A stretch of DNA of 64,000 nucleotides, from assembly GCF_000236905.1 (NCBI RefSeq), contig NC_016522.1, positions 1,032,212 through 1,096,211 on the forward strand, read 5' to 3'. The position numbers were made by a program, and so were the translations under genes. The first letter of the stretch is position 1. Every line of letters starts with the position of its first letter. The notes beneath the pieces are model-generated. The model was not told the DNA's origin. It saw only the letters and a list, made by a program, of their open reading frames with translations, and ran no database searches. Below, piece after piece: positions 50,046 to 61,489 of this stretch. The stretch is from Tetrapisispora phaffii CBS 4417. Taxonomy: Eukaryota; Ascomycota; Saccharomycetes; Saccharomycetales; Saccharomycetaceae.

Positions 50046-53000
50046 TTTTCTATTGATTATATATTATTGTTCTGTTATTTTATAGGGAAATCATACAATA
50101 TTAACCAAGCTGAAGTATGAAGCAGCAGTAACAATTATTGAAATGAAGAAAGAAGCCTCTTTATATACATTTTGAAACTTGAAATTTCTTCATGAACGTT
50201 TTTCTTAATAACAACTTCGACGATGGCCGCCTTCTAGTAACCTGTATACGAACCTTAGATAAGGACTAGTAACACAATCGAATTTAAGTTCCTTTAACGA
50301 TTTATATTGTCTAAATTTGTGCAACTAGCATCACTGAAACGAAAGAGAATAGCATAATATGTAATATTCTAGCTAGAAAACAGTATCCTAACCTGAAAAG
50401 GAATAAAATGTAGCACAATAATACACTTAGTAAAATAATTATCTTTCAAAATGCAAGCAAGGTATGTAGATGAGACAAACGAACGTTTACATCGATAATA
50501 GAAGTAAAGCAAAGCAGGTCGTATGCGTCCAGCAGGAACTTACCAGTACCACCACCGTTGGACCTATTACCATTGAATGTACCGCCTCATAAGAGTAACC
50601 AAACTTTTTGCCAAATGTTGTATTCAATCGTAACTGACTTTAAATCGTTTAGGTTAAAAGATATACGTTCACAATTGAGAAAGTTCTCTGCATCACTTTC
50701 TCCTCCTACCATCAATTAATAGGTGCAAAAATACAAATACCGTTTATTTTCTTTTTTTGGCTTCTTTTTTTTTTTTTCAAAAGCGCAGGAACGAGATCCA
50801 ATGTGAGATCTCGGTTAGAAAACTTCGTTTCACAACAGTATTTTCGTTATAGAAACCTCGAAACGAACGCTGGTTTAATGAAAATTTTTACATATTTTGG
50901 GTTGTAAACGACAGAGAGTTCTAATTTTGGCTAGATCAGTATGCAGTCCTGTAAAAATGGAAGGCATAGCATTGAGTTTTGGCTAACGAATAAATCAAAT
51001 TAAGTTGAAATTGTTCCATTATTCCACTCTATTGCTTGAACGTTTCCTGTTAAGATAAGTTCTACCCCATCAGGGATAGAAACAACTATCTTGTGAACTG
51101 TTTTGTTCGCTAAAGATAAGCAAACTTTCGTTATGCATGTTCGTATTTGATGTTTCAGGTTAGGGTATTTTTGCACACTTACGACATAAAGCAATTGCAT
51201 TTTATGTTATGGTTCTCCACAATTATAAATCTCGTGAATCATTTTACTTTTGTAATCTTTAAAGCTGATTCAGTTTATGCTACATAACTTTTAGATATTT
51301 TGATTACTATATATTCCTTTATGACAATGGTAGATATGTTTGTACTTGCTCTGTTTTTATAGGGAATTTGAATATTCTAGATTTATCTCAATTCATGTAG
51401 TTCACTTATGTAGCTACATATTCAGCTATTGTTCTAATCTGCAAATAACGAAAATTATCAATATCGACTTCACTTTTTTGCTATTAAACTACTGTTTATT
51501 CTCTATAATTTTTAAAGAGATTGATTTTTTAACTACAGTCCTCGCACCTAAATATGATTGATTATTGGATCTTTGTTGTCACAAACTCCCAAAAATTTCT
51601 AGATCTATTATACTTCGTAATATATCTGTTAGGTGAAAAAACAAAAACTTCTTATTGCAAACTTGTTGTTGATTTTCAAAATATATTAAAGATAACAGAA
51701 ATAACAGAAATTATTTTTACAGACTATCTATTTGAACGTCTTTAACAATGACTTACAACAGAAGACGTTCTTTAAGGTAGCGTCGGTTTAGATTTAAAAT
51801 ATTCAAGAATATAATTATTTGTCTATTTTGATCATGCACATTTATTCAAATCTATTAATTTCAGTTTGGATAGATAAGTTCACCGCCCTTATAAACTTAG
51901 CAGCATGTTTAATCAATATAATTTTTACAAAATAGAGAACAAAAAAGCATGCTGTTTCGATATTTAGTATCAATATATAGAGTAAGGCTATCATCTGTTC
52001 ACAATAAAAAAAATAGCTTGATATGGAAACTACAAAATTATTTTGGTATTATTATATTACTCCAAAAGTAATGAGGCTATTGAAATAATTAGAATTGACC
52101 TATCTGACATCTGATATCAAAATTTGGTTGCTTATTAAGTTATCAGCTATCGGAGAAGAACCACCTCATGTTTAACATGTCCTTATCATTTTGTGAAGTA
52201 GTTTCTCTAAAATTTGGCTCCATTTTCCTTTTTCGTTTATTTTTTTTTTTTTCTAACGGTCTTGCTCCTTATTAAATATATCTAATCTGAAATTGATTAG
52301 ATTTTGTATAGAGATTTAATTAAAATGGTTGCATTTTCCAAATGACTATCTTTACTCCAACACTAAAACTGTGTTGGAAATTTTGCATTAGTGAGAAATT
52401 GATACAGGGACGAGAAATACCAATGGCTGTTAGATAATCAGGTGCGTTAATAGCTTAAGGACGGATACTTGACATATTATTAGAATTAGATAATCAGTAC
52501 CTCGGATAACTTATTGGAATTAGATAACTTCTGAGCAGATCCGGTATAGTTTCCATAACAAAGTTGCTTTTAATATGTAGATACGTGTTCATTGGTTGCT
52601 GTTCAGCTGATACGGGCAATATCTACTATGTTATCAATGTTATCGAATATTTATTAATTCCAAGATTGATAGTGATATCGATATAGGATCTTACAAGGCC
52701 TCGTCGATACTTTATGGAGACTTTCTGAGAGCTAGATATTTTTATCCAAGTTAAAGAAGCAACAATGCAAGATATCCTCAATAACCAGGCGATAATGAAG
52801 CCTTCTTTCTTCATTCGCATCTATAGTTTGCAGTTCACTGATGAAAGATGGTTTTAAAAAGTATAGATAACAGTGTTTGACAGTGACGGCGACATTTATT
52901 CCCAATTGTAATCATACTTTTCACTGTTTAATTAGAAATTTTAAAGATAAGAATTTTATTTTGATTTGTATATAAATCTCATCAAAATATGAAAGTGGAG

Positions 53001-53149
53001 AAAAGGAACCAGGATATATTGTCCCAAAGTTTTTCTTTAATTTTCGATTTTAAGAATAATATCAAGAGGGCAAAGATTATCGTATTATATAAAAACCAAC
53101 CTTAACAAATCTTATTTTAGTCATTTATAAGATAAAAATAAAGCAAAGT
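50046..53149. other. 3.1-kb divergent spacer TIR-type / OPT2
   Basis: AT-rich. A TATA-type element is near 50,160 and an AR1-like site at 50,645 (listed). Short frames of 60-73 codons in 51.0-52.8 kb have no recognisable content. Poly-T runs lie near 50,766 and 52,240. Around 52,430-52,540 the motif GAATTAGATAA occurs twice. No gene is found. Confidence 0.4.
50645..50652 (+). promoter_or_regulatory. AR1-type anaerobic element (TCGTTTAG)
   Basis: TCGTTTAG matches the AR1 consensus TCGTTYAG that drives DAN/TIR genes under anaerobiosis through Upc2. It lies 600 bp upstream of the TIR-type gene, in either-orientation distance, so the link is plausible but not proven. Confidence 0.4.
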
Positions 53150-55840
53150 ATGGATGACAAAAAATTAGAAACCAATATAGAAGAAAAAGAACTTGGCAAT
53201 GAGGGTAGAGCAGAACAGCCAGGAAAGCTGGTTGAGGTCAGTTCCGATAGCTTTAACGAAATGGGAAGCATAAATAAAAATAAGACTAGCACGAACATTG
53301 CTGTCGAGGGTATGTATGATACCGAAGATGAATCATTGTATGAGATTGAATTAGAAAATGTTTTAGAAAAAATGGGATATCTAGATTATGAGAATTTAAC
53401 AGACGTTCCCGAATCAGTAAAATATATCGTCTCAAAAGTTCGTACCCTATCACCAGAAGAGGGATTTGATATTCTTAAGAAAGCTGCTGTTGAGTTCGAA
53501 GGCGATCCTAATATACCTGAATTAGAATATGAGGAACTTCAAAAGTTTGGAAAAGCGGAAGATATTAGTCAATTTAATGAAATTGAAATTTTCGAATTGA
53601 GAACTTTAGCTGCTATGATAAAATTTCATTCACCTTATAAAGAGGTTAGAGCAGTTGTCGAAGCAACAGATGACCCTAATATTCCAGTTGAAACATTCAG
53701 ATCATATTTTTTGGCATTACTATGTGCCATTGTTGGATCTGGTTTTAATGAGTTTTTTTCACACAGAGTTGTCACTATTAGTGTAAATACTTCTGTGATT
53801 CAAATGTTTTTATACTTTTTTGGTAAAGCTTGGGAAAGGTATATACCTTGCTGGGGCATTAGCGTTAAAGGAAGAAAATATGCAATAAATATTGATAAAC
53901 CTTGGACCGCAAAGGAACAAATGTTTGCAACTTTACTATTTGCTATCTGCTCAGGCACTTTTTATACACATTATAATATTCTAACACAAAAGGTTTATTA
54001 CAAAGAAGATGTCCCTTTCGGCTATCAGTTTTGGTTGTCTTTAAGTGTACAATTCTTAGGATTTGGATTTGCTGGTATCCTAAGGCGGTATGTAGTTTAC
54101 AACCCCAGAGCTTTATGGCCTACAGTTATGACAACATTGGCATTAAACAAGGCATTGTTGGATAATAAACAGGATAAAGGGAATGGAATGAGTAGATATA
54201 AGTTTTTTTTTATCACTTTCTCAGCCATGTTTATCTATAATTGGTTTCCAACTTATATTATTAATATTTTAAACACATTCAATTGGATGACATGGATATC
54301 ACCTCAAAATCTTAAACTTGCTTTAATAACCGGAGGCGTTTCTGGGCTAGGATTTAATCCATTCCCTTCCTTTGACTGGAATGTCGTATCAAACGTTTCC
54401 CCTCTAATAATACCATTTTATTCCAATATGACTCAATTTTGTGGTGCCTTTTTTGCAGCACTAGTAATCATTGCAGTTTATTTCACAAATTACAAGGACT
54501 GTCAATATTTGCCAATGTTTACTAATCCGTTATTCACAAATAAAGCTACAGTATACGAAATAACAAATATCCTAAATTCTGATTTTAAAATTGATGAAAA
54601 GAAGTATCAAGAGTATTCTGCTCCGTATTACACAGCAGGAAACTTAGTTGCTTATGGCTCTTTTATTGCACTTTACCCATTGTTAATCGTATACTCATTT
54701 ATCACAGATTGGGAACTTTTGTCTGGAGCATTTGGTCTATGGATCAATAGTCTTTGGTCTTTTAGATCTTGGAATCAATGGAAAAAAACTTTCTCGAAAC
54801 AATATTCAGCCATGGATAGTTATGATGATGCTCATTCTAATATGATGAAAAACTATGCCGAGGTTCCCGATTGGTGGTACTTCATAATATTAATCTGTTC
54901 GATAATTGTTGCTATTTGTGTTTGTGAAAAATATCAAACGAATACTCCAATATGGGCCTTATTTGTTTCTATTGGGTTTAATTTTGCTTTCTTGATCCCA
55001 TTAACAATCTTAGAGGCTACGACTGGGTTTAGTTTTGGGTTAAATCTTTTAATTGAAATGATAATTGGTTATGCGTTGCCAGGTAACCCTCTTGCATTAA
55101 TGTTAGTAAAAGCTTTTGGCTATAATATTGATGGGCAGGCTGATAATTATGTATCAAATTTAAAGATGGGTCATTACTCTAAGATTCCACCGGTTGCATT
55201 ATTTAGAGGGCAATTAATTATGGTTTTTATTCAAATTTTTGTTAACCTTGGTGTGTTAAATTGGTCTATCTCAAATATTAAGGGTTTCTGTACAAGGACC
55301 CAGTCTGCAAAATTTACATGTCCGGATGCGCAAACCTATTATAATGCCTCTGTTGTTTGGGGAGCATTAGGACCAAAAAAAATTTTCAATGAAGTATATC
55401 CAATCTTAAGATGGTGTTGGTTAATTGGAGCTCTTATCGGCTTATTTTTCGGGATCTGGAGGAGATTTGGCTCTAAATATTATCCTAATTGGTTTAATCC
55501 AGTCTTATTTGTTGGTGGGATGAGTAATTTATCACCTCCTTATGGTCTAATGTATTTCATCCCAGGCATAGTAGTAAACTGGTTTTCCCAATATTATATG
55601 AAAAGGAATCATTTACGTTTATGGTCAAAATATAATTATATTTTAGATTCTGGATTCACATCTGGTTTAGTTCTATCTGCAATAATTATCTTTTTTGCAG
55701 TGCAATTTAAGGACACAGAATTGAGTTGGTGGGGAAACAACGTTCCATACAATGGTGTTGATGCAAATACAATACCATTACGAAACGTGTCAGCATTACC
55801 AAGAGGTTATTTTGGACCAGAACTTGGTCATCTACCGTAA
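53150..55840 (+). CDS. OPT2: Oligopeptide transporter, Opt2-like
   Basis: An 896-residue member of the oligopeptide transporter (OPT) family. An acidic cytosolic tail of about 175 residues is followed by around 14 to 16 hydrophobic spans. DPNIPVETFRSYFLALLC starts the membrane domain; GLGFNPFPSFDWNV and GYALPGNPLALMLVKAFGY are typical OPT blocks, and the end FGPELGHLP is usual for the family. The overall length and layout match Opt2 of S. cerevisiae (877), which affects glutathione homeostasis, vacuole fusion and membrane lipid asymmetry. Opt2 is subtelomeric in S. cerevisiae. Confidence 0.88.
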   Translation: MDDKKLETNIEEKELGNEGRAEQPGKLVEVSSDSFNEMGSINKNKTSTNIAVEGMYDTEDESLYEIELENVLEKMGYLDYENLTDVPESVKYIVSKVRTLSPEEGFDILKKAAVEFEGDPNIPELEYEELQKFGKAEDISQFNEIEIFELRTLAAMIKFHSPYKEVRAVVEATDDPNIPVETFRSYFLALLCAIVGSGFNEFFSHRVVTISVNTSVIQMFLYFFGKAWERYIPCWGISVKGRKYAINIDKPWTAKEQMFATLLFAICSGTFYTHYNILTQKVYYKEDVPFGYQFWLSLSVQFLGFGFAGILRRYVVYNPRALWPTVMTTLALNKALLDNKQDKGNGMSRYKFFFITFSAMFIYNWFPTYIINILNTFNWMTWISPQNLKLALITGGVSGLGFNPFPSFDWNVVSNVSPLIIPFYSNMTQFCGAFFAALVIIAVYFTNYKDCQYLPMFTNPLFTNKATVYEITNILNSDFKIDEKKYQEYSAPYYTAGNLVAYGSFIALYPLLIVYSFITDWELLSGAFGLWINSLWSFRSWNQWKKTFSKQYSAMDSYDDAHSNMMKNYAEVPDWWYFIILICSIIVAICVCEKYQTNTPIWALFVSIGFNFAFLIPLTILEATTGFSFGLNLLIEMIIGYALPGNPLALMLVKAFGYNIDGQADNYVSNLKMGHYSKIPPVALFRGQLIMVFIQIFVNLGVLNWSISNIKGFCTRTQSAKFTCPDAQTYYNASVVWGALGPKKIFNEVYPILRWCWLIGALIGLFFGIWRRFGSKYYPNWFNPVLFVGGMSNLSPPYGLMYFIPGIVVNWFSQYYMKRNHLRLWSKYNYILDSGFTSGLVLSAIIIFFAVQFKDTELSWWGNNVPYNGVDANTIPLRNVSALPRGYFGPELGHLP

Positions 55841-57495
55841 TTAGTTCATAATCTTAGATTAAGTTCTTAATTTTTATCCATTAACAAACATGCATTATAG
55901 TTAACAAAATAGGCATGGCGATTATCTTAAATTAATTTAAGTTCAATAACAATAAATAATTATTATTTCTTTTTATGCACATACTATCATTATTAAATTT
56001 GAGATTATTATAGTTAATCATCATTGTATTCTGTTGAAGAGTGTCATTTACATTGATTACCTTTATGACACTGTATTTGTTAAAATTTCTCTGTAGGGAT
56101 CTATGTAAAACGACTGGCATCTAATAATAAATGAGATCTGAATGGCATGGACTAGTGAGAGATAACGGTTTTCTTTTTTTTCAAGGATTAAACTGCGCGA
56201 GCACGTCTGTAATGTGACTACGGGTAACTATTAGGTATGATATATTGTATTTTAAATATTTAAACAACATATTTCTCCCAACGTGCAATAAGACGCAAAA
56301 AGAGAAATTTGGTGACAGTAAGGTAAACATTAAATTACGAATTGAGATTAGAGCAATGATTTGAAAATTGTTGTTTATTAGATTTTATTTGATTATTCAT
56401 TGTTAAGAGTCAGTAATTAATTATAATTTCTCCGTGGGATCTATATAAATTAATAATATATAAATATAATAATTATTATACAAGTTAGATTAAGACAGTT
56501 TGAATTATCTTACACGGTTGGAAAAACCCTGGTATTTATACCAATGATTTCTGCCACGATCACGAAACGATTCTATCTTCGAAAGACACGTTAAATATAT
56601 CGAGTGATTTTAATTACCAACTTGGATTGTGACGTCGCCTATTTCAGTTATACGAATAACAAACTATCACGAATGTGATATTTGCTCTTTCCTAATTCAA
56701 GTATGTGTTATCCTATATGGCCAAACACTAAATAAAATTAGGCAAGATATAAATATTTTCAACAATGTTTATATCCAAAACAACACATCTTTAAACATTA
56801 ATAAAGTTATTCGACGACTAAATCCTTATCTCAGGAGTGAAGATTAGAACAAACTTTTCCAATTCAACCTATCCAATTGCAACTTAACAGTTTCCTTGGT
56901 TGCAAACTTTTCATCATCTGCATATTGAAGCATAACTGTTCTGCCGCTCTATTTTGGTGCATATTGTCTTTCGTTGCCGCGCAGAGGGAAGAAGAAATTT
57001 GAAATTTTCAAATTTCGAAGCTGCCAATAAAATACGCCCAGAAATCTATGGACAACGGTTGAAATTCATAGCAACAAGAATATTTTGCTGCGAACTGTTC
57101 TGAGCTTCCAGTGACTATATATACATATATAGAACAATGCGGTGTTGCTAGGCGAGAAAACTGAGCTTGAAATACTCACAGTACGAAGATATGAGATGTT
57201 TTATTTCCAATTGCATTTAGCGGTGCGCAATATGCAGGGTTCTCCGTAGCCTTTAAGGAAACCTTGTGAATAGTTACTTAATTTCTTAACTCAAATTGAT
57301 ACACTAACTTATCCAGTTACAGGACAACGACTGCATTGTTACTGGAGACAATCATTGTTGTACCAATTTTGCATATTTATTTGATGTTCAATAAAAAGTT
57401 GTTCAAAATATTATACAAATTGTTTACAATATCGTACTATATAAACCGCCGGATATTAATAAAATTTCGTATGTTATTTCTCGGTACTCCAATTG
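55841..57495. other. 1.65-kb region downstream of OPT2
   Basis: AT-rich with no convincing gene. It contains one copy of a diverged repeat (about 56,190-56,345), a 23-bp perfect palindrome at 56,994-57,016 (GAAATTTGAAA, one base, then its reverse complement), and a TATA-like ATATATAC near 57,118. A 72-codon frame at 56,629 starts with GTG and is not credited. Confidence 0.45.
56190..56345 (+). repeat. Dispersed diverged repeat, copy 1
   Basis: From GCGCGAGCACGT onward, the blocks GCGCGAG, CGGGTAAC, TATGATAT and GGTGACAGTA..TAAA recur in the same order near 61,924-62,105. The two copies are clearly diverged. They may be old LTRs or copies of one subtelomeric segment. Confidence 0.45.
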
Positions 57496-58465
57496 ATGAA
57501 TGATAAAAAAATAAGAAAAAACAGTGAGAACCATCAATATGAAGTTGAATTATATTTTTGGATTTCAGTGACACTTTTGGTATGTGTTTCAGGATCATTT
57601 CCATATTATGAACAAATTCCTTTCATTGCTACATCATTGCTATATCAGCATTTTGATGTTAATGATCCATTTTTATGTAAAGTAGGATGGTCAGGTTTTT
57701 TCTTGTCTTCTGATGGAGGGCCAATTAGATGGATTCAACGGATGCAGGATACCCGTGACGCTTGCAAAGCCAAACATGAGGATCCTGCAAACACTGATTG
57801 TGAGGACGGAATTTTCGATTTAGTCAGAGGTGCTATTCAAAATGTTATTATAGGAACAATGGGTTGGCATAGTGGATTGGGACCTAATGGTGACTTTCTG
57901 ATGGTTACTTTAATAAGAGACCGTTTTATCTCTAGCAATCGTACTAATAGCCTGGGTAGCATACATGATGGAATAGCTTCTACATTCATTGGGAATGGCG
58001 GTGTGTTAGTTGACAACAATAATTCAAGATTAGAAACAAGAAATAGTAAAGGAAACGGTGACATTGTTTTGCAAGTACACAATACCACCTTTGGATACCA
58101 TTATGACGTCATTATAAGACCAAAAAATTCAACTTGTGGGACATTATTACTTGGATCGTCTACAGATTCTTTAAATATCAGTAAAAGAACAGCGGCGAAG
58201 GTATATCCTCTTTATGAGGGATATTTTGGTACCGATTATTGTGCTAACCAAAACAAGGGGGAGGAGTTAAGAGCAGCAAGGAATTACAGGCTCAAATCGT
58301 GAAATAATTACAAAGGATGAGACTGAAAGTTGGCAAACAGATTTTTTAAAATTATATACTTTTGAAGAAAACGGAAAAGATCAAGATTGGCAACTATCTC
58401 TGCGTATGTTCTATGCAGAGGAAACTGAAACTGTAACCTGGTTATCTTGCGATACAGGACATTGA
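57496..58465 (+). pseudogene. Secreted-type protein with interrupted frame, unknown family
   Basis: The first frame runs 57496-58302 (268 residues); an upstream in-frame TTG is ignored. It has a short polar start, a hydrophobic segment (about 19-36) that can act as signal or anchor, several N-glycosylation sequons and one Lys-Arg site near residue 231 that Kex2 could cut, so it looks like a secretory-pathway pro-protein. A second frame is open from 58271 to the stop at 58463-58465 and has protein-like composition. The overlap 58271-58302 would need a +1 shift. Either a one-base insertion has disabled the gene's 3' end, or a sequencing error or a programmed shift is involved. I do not recognise the family; fungal secreted toxins, cell-wall proteins and others are all possible. 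Confidence 0.55.
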
Positions 58466-59309
58466 AAATGTTATGACCTATGTTACTTTGTGGAGTTTTC
58501 TTCTGTGAGAAATGATATGATTATTAATATTTGCATCAACTCATGTGATTACAAGCACAAAATGGGTGTATAAAAGATTGCTCCTGTTGTCCTAAAGATT
58601 TCCTTTTATCAAAAATATATTATTACCAATATATACTGTATAAGTACTAGTACACGTTTACTCTATTTTATATATAGACCATTAGTGAAAATATAATATA
58701 TGATTTTTGTCTCTATATGTTTTGAAAGGCTCACTCATTTAATGTCTCAGGAGGTTCAACGATTAATAAAAGTACAAATAGATAACTAAAAGATATGTTT
58801 GTGATATTTTATTATTCATAGCCTAATATCAAATATGGTGGAAGAATAATTGGAATAACTGACATTTGAAAATACTCAAAATATCATTCCCATTTAGAGT
58901 CATATATTTATTTTTATTAGTTATAAACTATATATACCATATCAAAATTATCTGATCTACTTATCACATCATAATTATATATTATATGTATCACATCTTA
59001 GCTCTATATTTCACTTACCACTTTAATCTATTACCACTCCATGTCAAAGCATTTCATTCATCTGTCCTTCCAGTGCTGCCAAATCTCTTTATTACATCAA
59101 TATTACATTGTATCAAAACATACTTATTTATACATAATGCACCCTCATATTAGGTAATACTAATCTTATATGTAAATATGTAGTTCCACAAAGTCAAAAT
59201 TAGTTGAAGATATAGGTAAAATTAAATAATAATGTGAGTATGAAATATAACTATTGACTGTAATAGTATATATTCAATTAGTGATAGATAATATGCAGAT
59301 ATAACTATT

Positions 59310-59461
59310 TGTTGAGATAGTATTTGGGGTACTGGGAAGACATACTACTATTAGTGTTGTTGTAATTGCTTGTCTTATGTCCGTATTTAGTATATAGATT
59401 ATAGCTGTGACAGGATTGATATTGTTGAAATATGAGTAATACTTGAATTCAGATTTCAACA
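59310..59461 (+). mobile_element. Solo LTR-like element A
   Basis: 152 bp starting TGTTGAGATAG and ending ATTTCAACA, giving a 6-bp terminal inverted repeat TGTTGA/TCAACA with TG...CA ends as in Ty-type LTRs. The block GTACTGGGAAGACATA is shared with copies at 59,489 and 63,676. No target duplication is visible. Compared with the copy at 63,676 it lacks about 28 bp between two TGTTGTAA-like sequences. Confidence 0.55.
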
Positions 59462-59488
59462 TGAAGCATGAGTCATAAGCAGATATAG

Positions 59489-59590
59489 TGTTAAGATAGT
59501 AACTAGGCGTACTGGGAAGACATAATACTATTAGTGATGTTGTAATAGTAATTGGTACAATTAGTCTAGTTGTAATTGCTTATCCTTTTC
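59489..59590 (+). mobile_element. LTR-like fragment B
   Basis: Starts TGTTAAGATAGTA, contains CGTACTGGGAAGACATAA and the TAATAGTAATTGGTACAATTAG block, and loses similarity after about 59,590. It is a truncated relative of element A in the same orientation, 28 bp downstream. Confidence 0.5.
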
Positions 59591-59746
59591 TTTTTATATA
59601 ATTTATATAAAATTACGTTTAGACTAAACATAAATATATAGAATATGAAATCATGTCCTATTTATATGATTTCATTAATTCAATTTCTGTGAGTACAATA
59701 CCTGTCTTCAACTAGCTATCCATGATGAGTCATACTTTATATCGGA

Positions 59747-59812
59747 CTATATCCGCTTATGCCTCATGCTTCATGTTGAAATCTGAATTCAAGTATTACT
59801 CATATTTCAACA
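59747..59812 (-). repeat. Inverted copy D of the LTR 3' end
   Basis: 66 bp that, read on the - strand, repeat 59,424-59,489 with about two differences: the last part of element A plus 27 bp beyond it. Because the match continues past the presumed LTR end, the repeated unit includes adjacent element sequence. Confidence 0.7.
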
Positions 59813-60243
59813 CATAGAACTACAAACTGATATAATTTATACCTTAAATCTAAATCATATTAAAAAACTGTCGTTTTTAAAAAGTAATTTCAAATGTCTC
59901 GATTCCCAGATAATTGGAAATCAGCCAATTTTGCATTTTGTAAATGAACGAAAAAGGGTATTCGAGGAAAGTCCAGATATTGTTTATTGCTGCTGTAGTA
60001 TATATTTCATTCGATTGAATTATCACAATTAGAAGCGGATAAAATGTAGAATTACTTTAGTAAAGTTGAGGAGCGATTGAAATGGTTATATCAGGTTAGG
60101 GTTACTCTATTCGTTGCAATTTCTATACCGCTGGTTGAATTCACATCTATGCGTATTTCCAAATTTTTTGAAGATATGTAGAATAAGAGTGCTTCGGCAA
60201 GGATAATTGTTGCATTTTCATTTTTGGTGTTATTTTGTGTTAT

Positions 60244-60474
60244 ATGTTTTTGAATTTAGTAGCATTGTGTTTCTGTATCTCTGTCTTATGGTTCCTATCT
60301 GAAAAGAGGGAAACGAATGAGAAAGATAAGGAGCACAATTCTGATGTTTCTCATGACATTACTGACAGTGAAGAAGCCTTGAACACACAACATTTATTAA
60401 TGCTAAACCCTGAGTTTGATGAAGGCCAGACTTTAAATGTCAGCAGTTTTAGAATAAACTCGGAAAATGTATAA
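60244..60474 (+). CDS. Small single-span ORF, possible gene remnant
   Basis: 76 codons from the ATG at 60,244; the longer frame starts with TTG. One hydrophobic span (about 2-19) is followed by a charged, Asp/Glu/Asn-rich tail. Directly upstream, another frame (about 60,046-60,180) is protein-like with a second hydrophobic span and ends in a stop, so the whole may be a decayed membrane-protein gene. I do not recognise the family. Confidence 0.3.
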   Translation: MFLNLVALCFCISVLWFLSEKRETNEKDKEHNSDVSHDITDSEEALNTQHLLMLNPEFDEGQTLNVSSFRINSENV

Positions 60475-60610
60475 CTATTTGCCAAAAATAATTTAAATTA
60501 AGACGTATTTGCTACAAACTAGGAATATATATATATATTTATTTATTCATTTAGAGCCTGTGTACGTTATCAATATCTATATGGTACTTGATCTTCTTGG
60601 ATGGATACAT

Positions 60611-61489
60611 CTAAAAAAGAGCATCATAGGATGAAGGAGCTTTTTCAATACTCTCATGTGGACCTTCATCTTTCGTACGTTCTATTGGTTCTATTAATAT
60701 AACTTCCGGATGATCCCAATGATTTGGTAATTTATAGTCCAGCTCGTCTAAATAGCGATCCCTCGTATATTTAAACATAGCAGTAGAAATGTTTGGATCT
60801 CGTACACGGCAGAGTTTCAGTTGAGCATGTATAAAACCGTTAGCTCTCCATATTGCAAATGTAATAGGATATTCCAAATGCAAATAAAATATGTTTGGAG
60901 AGAACTTTAGAGAAATAGCATCATCCAATACTTTCTTTGCAATTGCCAGGCGTTTAGCGGTCCGCTTGGCATTCTCATAACTGCATTTGAGAAATATAAT
61001 AGGGGTATAATCGTCCCGATACAGAGGAAGATATTCCACCGATTTAATAGGATCCAAATGATCTGTACCATCGGCAAACCTCCTGTCAAGCATTTTCTTT
61101 GGAGTGTTTGTTTTTCTCCTTAACGGCCGGTCCAAAAACCGAGCTTGTATTTGTTGGTTGAGTTTTTCAAAATCTATTTTCTTAGTTTTATAATTTCTAT
61201 CATAAACCTTATTTTTACATTTAGACATTCCAAAGGGTGAAGTGACGTACAAGGTATTGGAATCATGGTTTCCAATTGCAAGTAATGCAGGCGCATTGGG
61301 CCTAGTGAAACGATCTAATGCTTTTAATTGTTCTCTCAAGGGCGAGTCCCACCTATCTCCGTCACCTGCAATCACAATACTCTCATAAAGCTCATTAATT
61401 GCTTCACATTTTATAACAGTATAAGAAACATCAAACTTACGCGGGTCCTTGGCTTCCGTTTTTCTTTTTCTCGACTTCCATATAAACAT
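60611..61489 (-). CDS. Orphan protein with metallophosphoesterase-like motifs
   Basis: A 292-residue ORF with a good ATG. IVIAGDGDRWDSP (38-50) and LLAIGNHDS (69-77) resemble the GDxxD and GNHD blocks of calcineurin-like phosphoesterases, at about the family's usual distance. The leading DxH block is not seen, the GD motif is one residue short, and the C-terminal GHxH is absent. The middle is strongly basic (QARFLDRPLRRKTNTPKKML), and the C-terminal third is of mixed type. It may be a degenerate or incomplete enzyme, or a chance resemblance. I recognise no close family. There is no S. cerevisiae neighbour to guide the call. Confidence 0.5.
   Translation of the reverse strand: MFIWKSRKRKTEAKDPRKFDVSYTVIKCEAINELYESIVIAGDGDRWDSPLREQLKALDRFTRPNAPALLAIGNHDSNTLYVTSPFGMSKCKNKVYDRNYKTKKIDFEKLNQQIQARFLDRPLRRKTNTPKKMLDRRFADGTDHLDPIKSVEYLPLYRDDYTPIIFLKCSYENAKRTAKRLAIAKKVLDDAISLKFSPNIFYLHLEYPITFAIWRANGFIHAQLKLCRVRDPNISTAMFKYTRDRYLDELDYKLPNHWDHPEVILIEPIERTKDEGPHESIEKAPSSYDALF

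Larger units (their letters stand above)
58466..60243. other. AT-rich region with LTR-like fragments
   Basis: No gene up to about 60,040. It contains LTR-like fragments in both orientations between 59,300 and 59,815 (listed separately). Confidence 0.5.

Noticed and set aside
56629..56847. 72-codon frame downstream of OPT2
   Set aside because: Starts with GTG and has no recognisable content.
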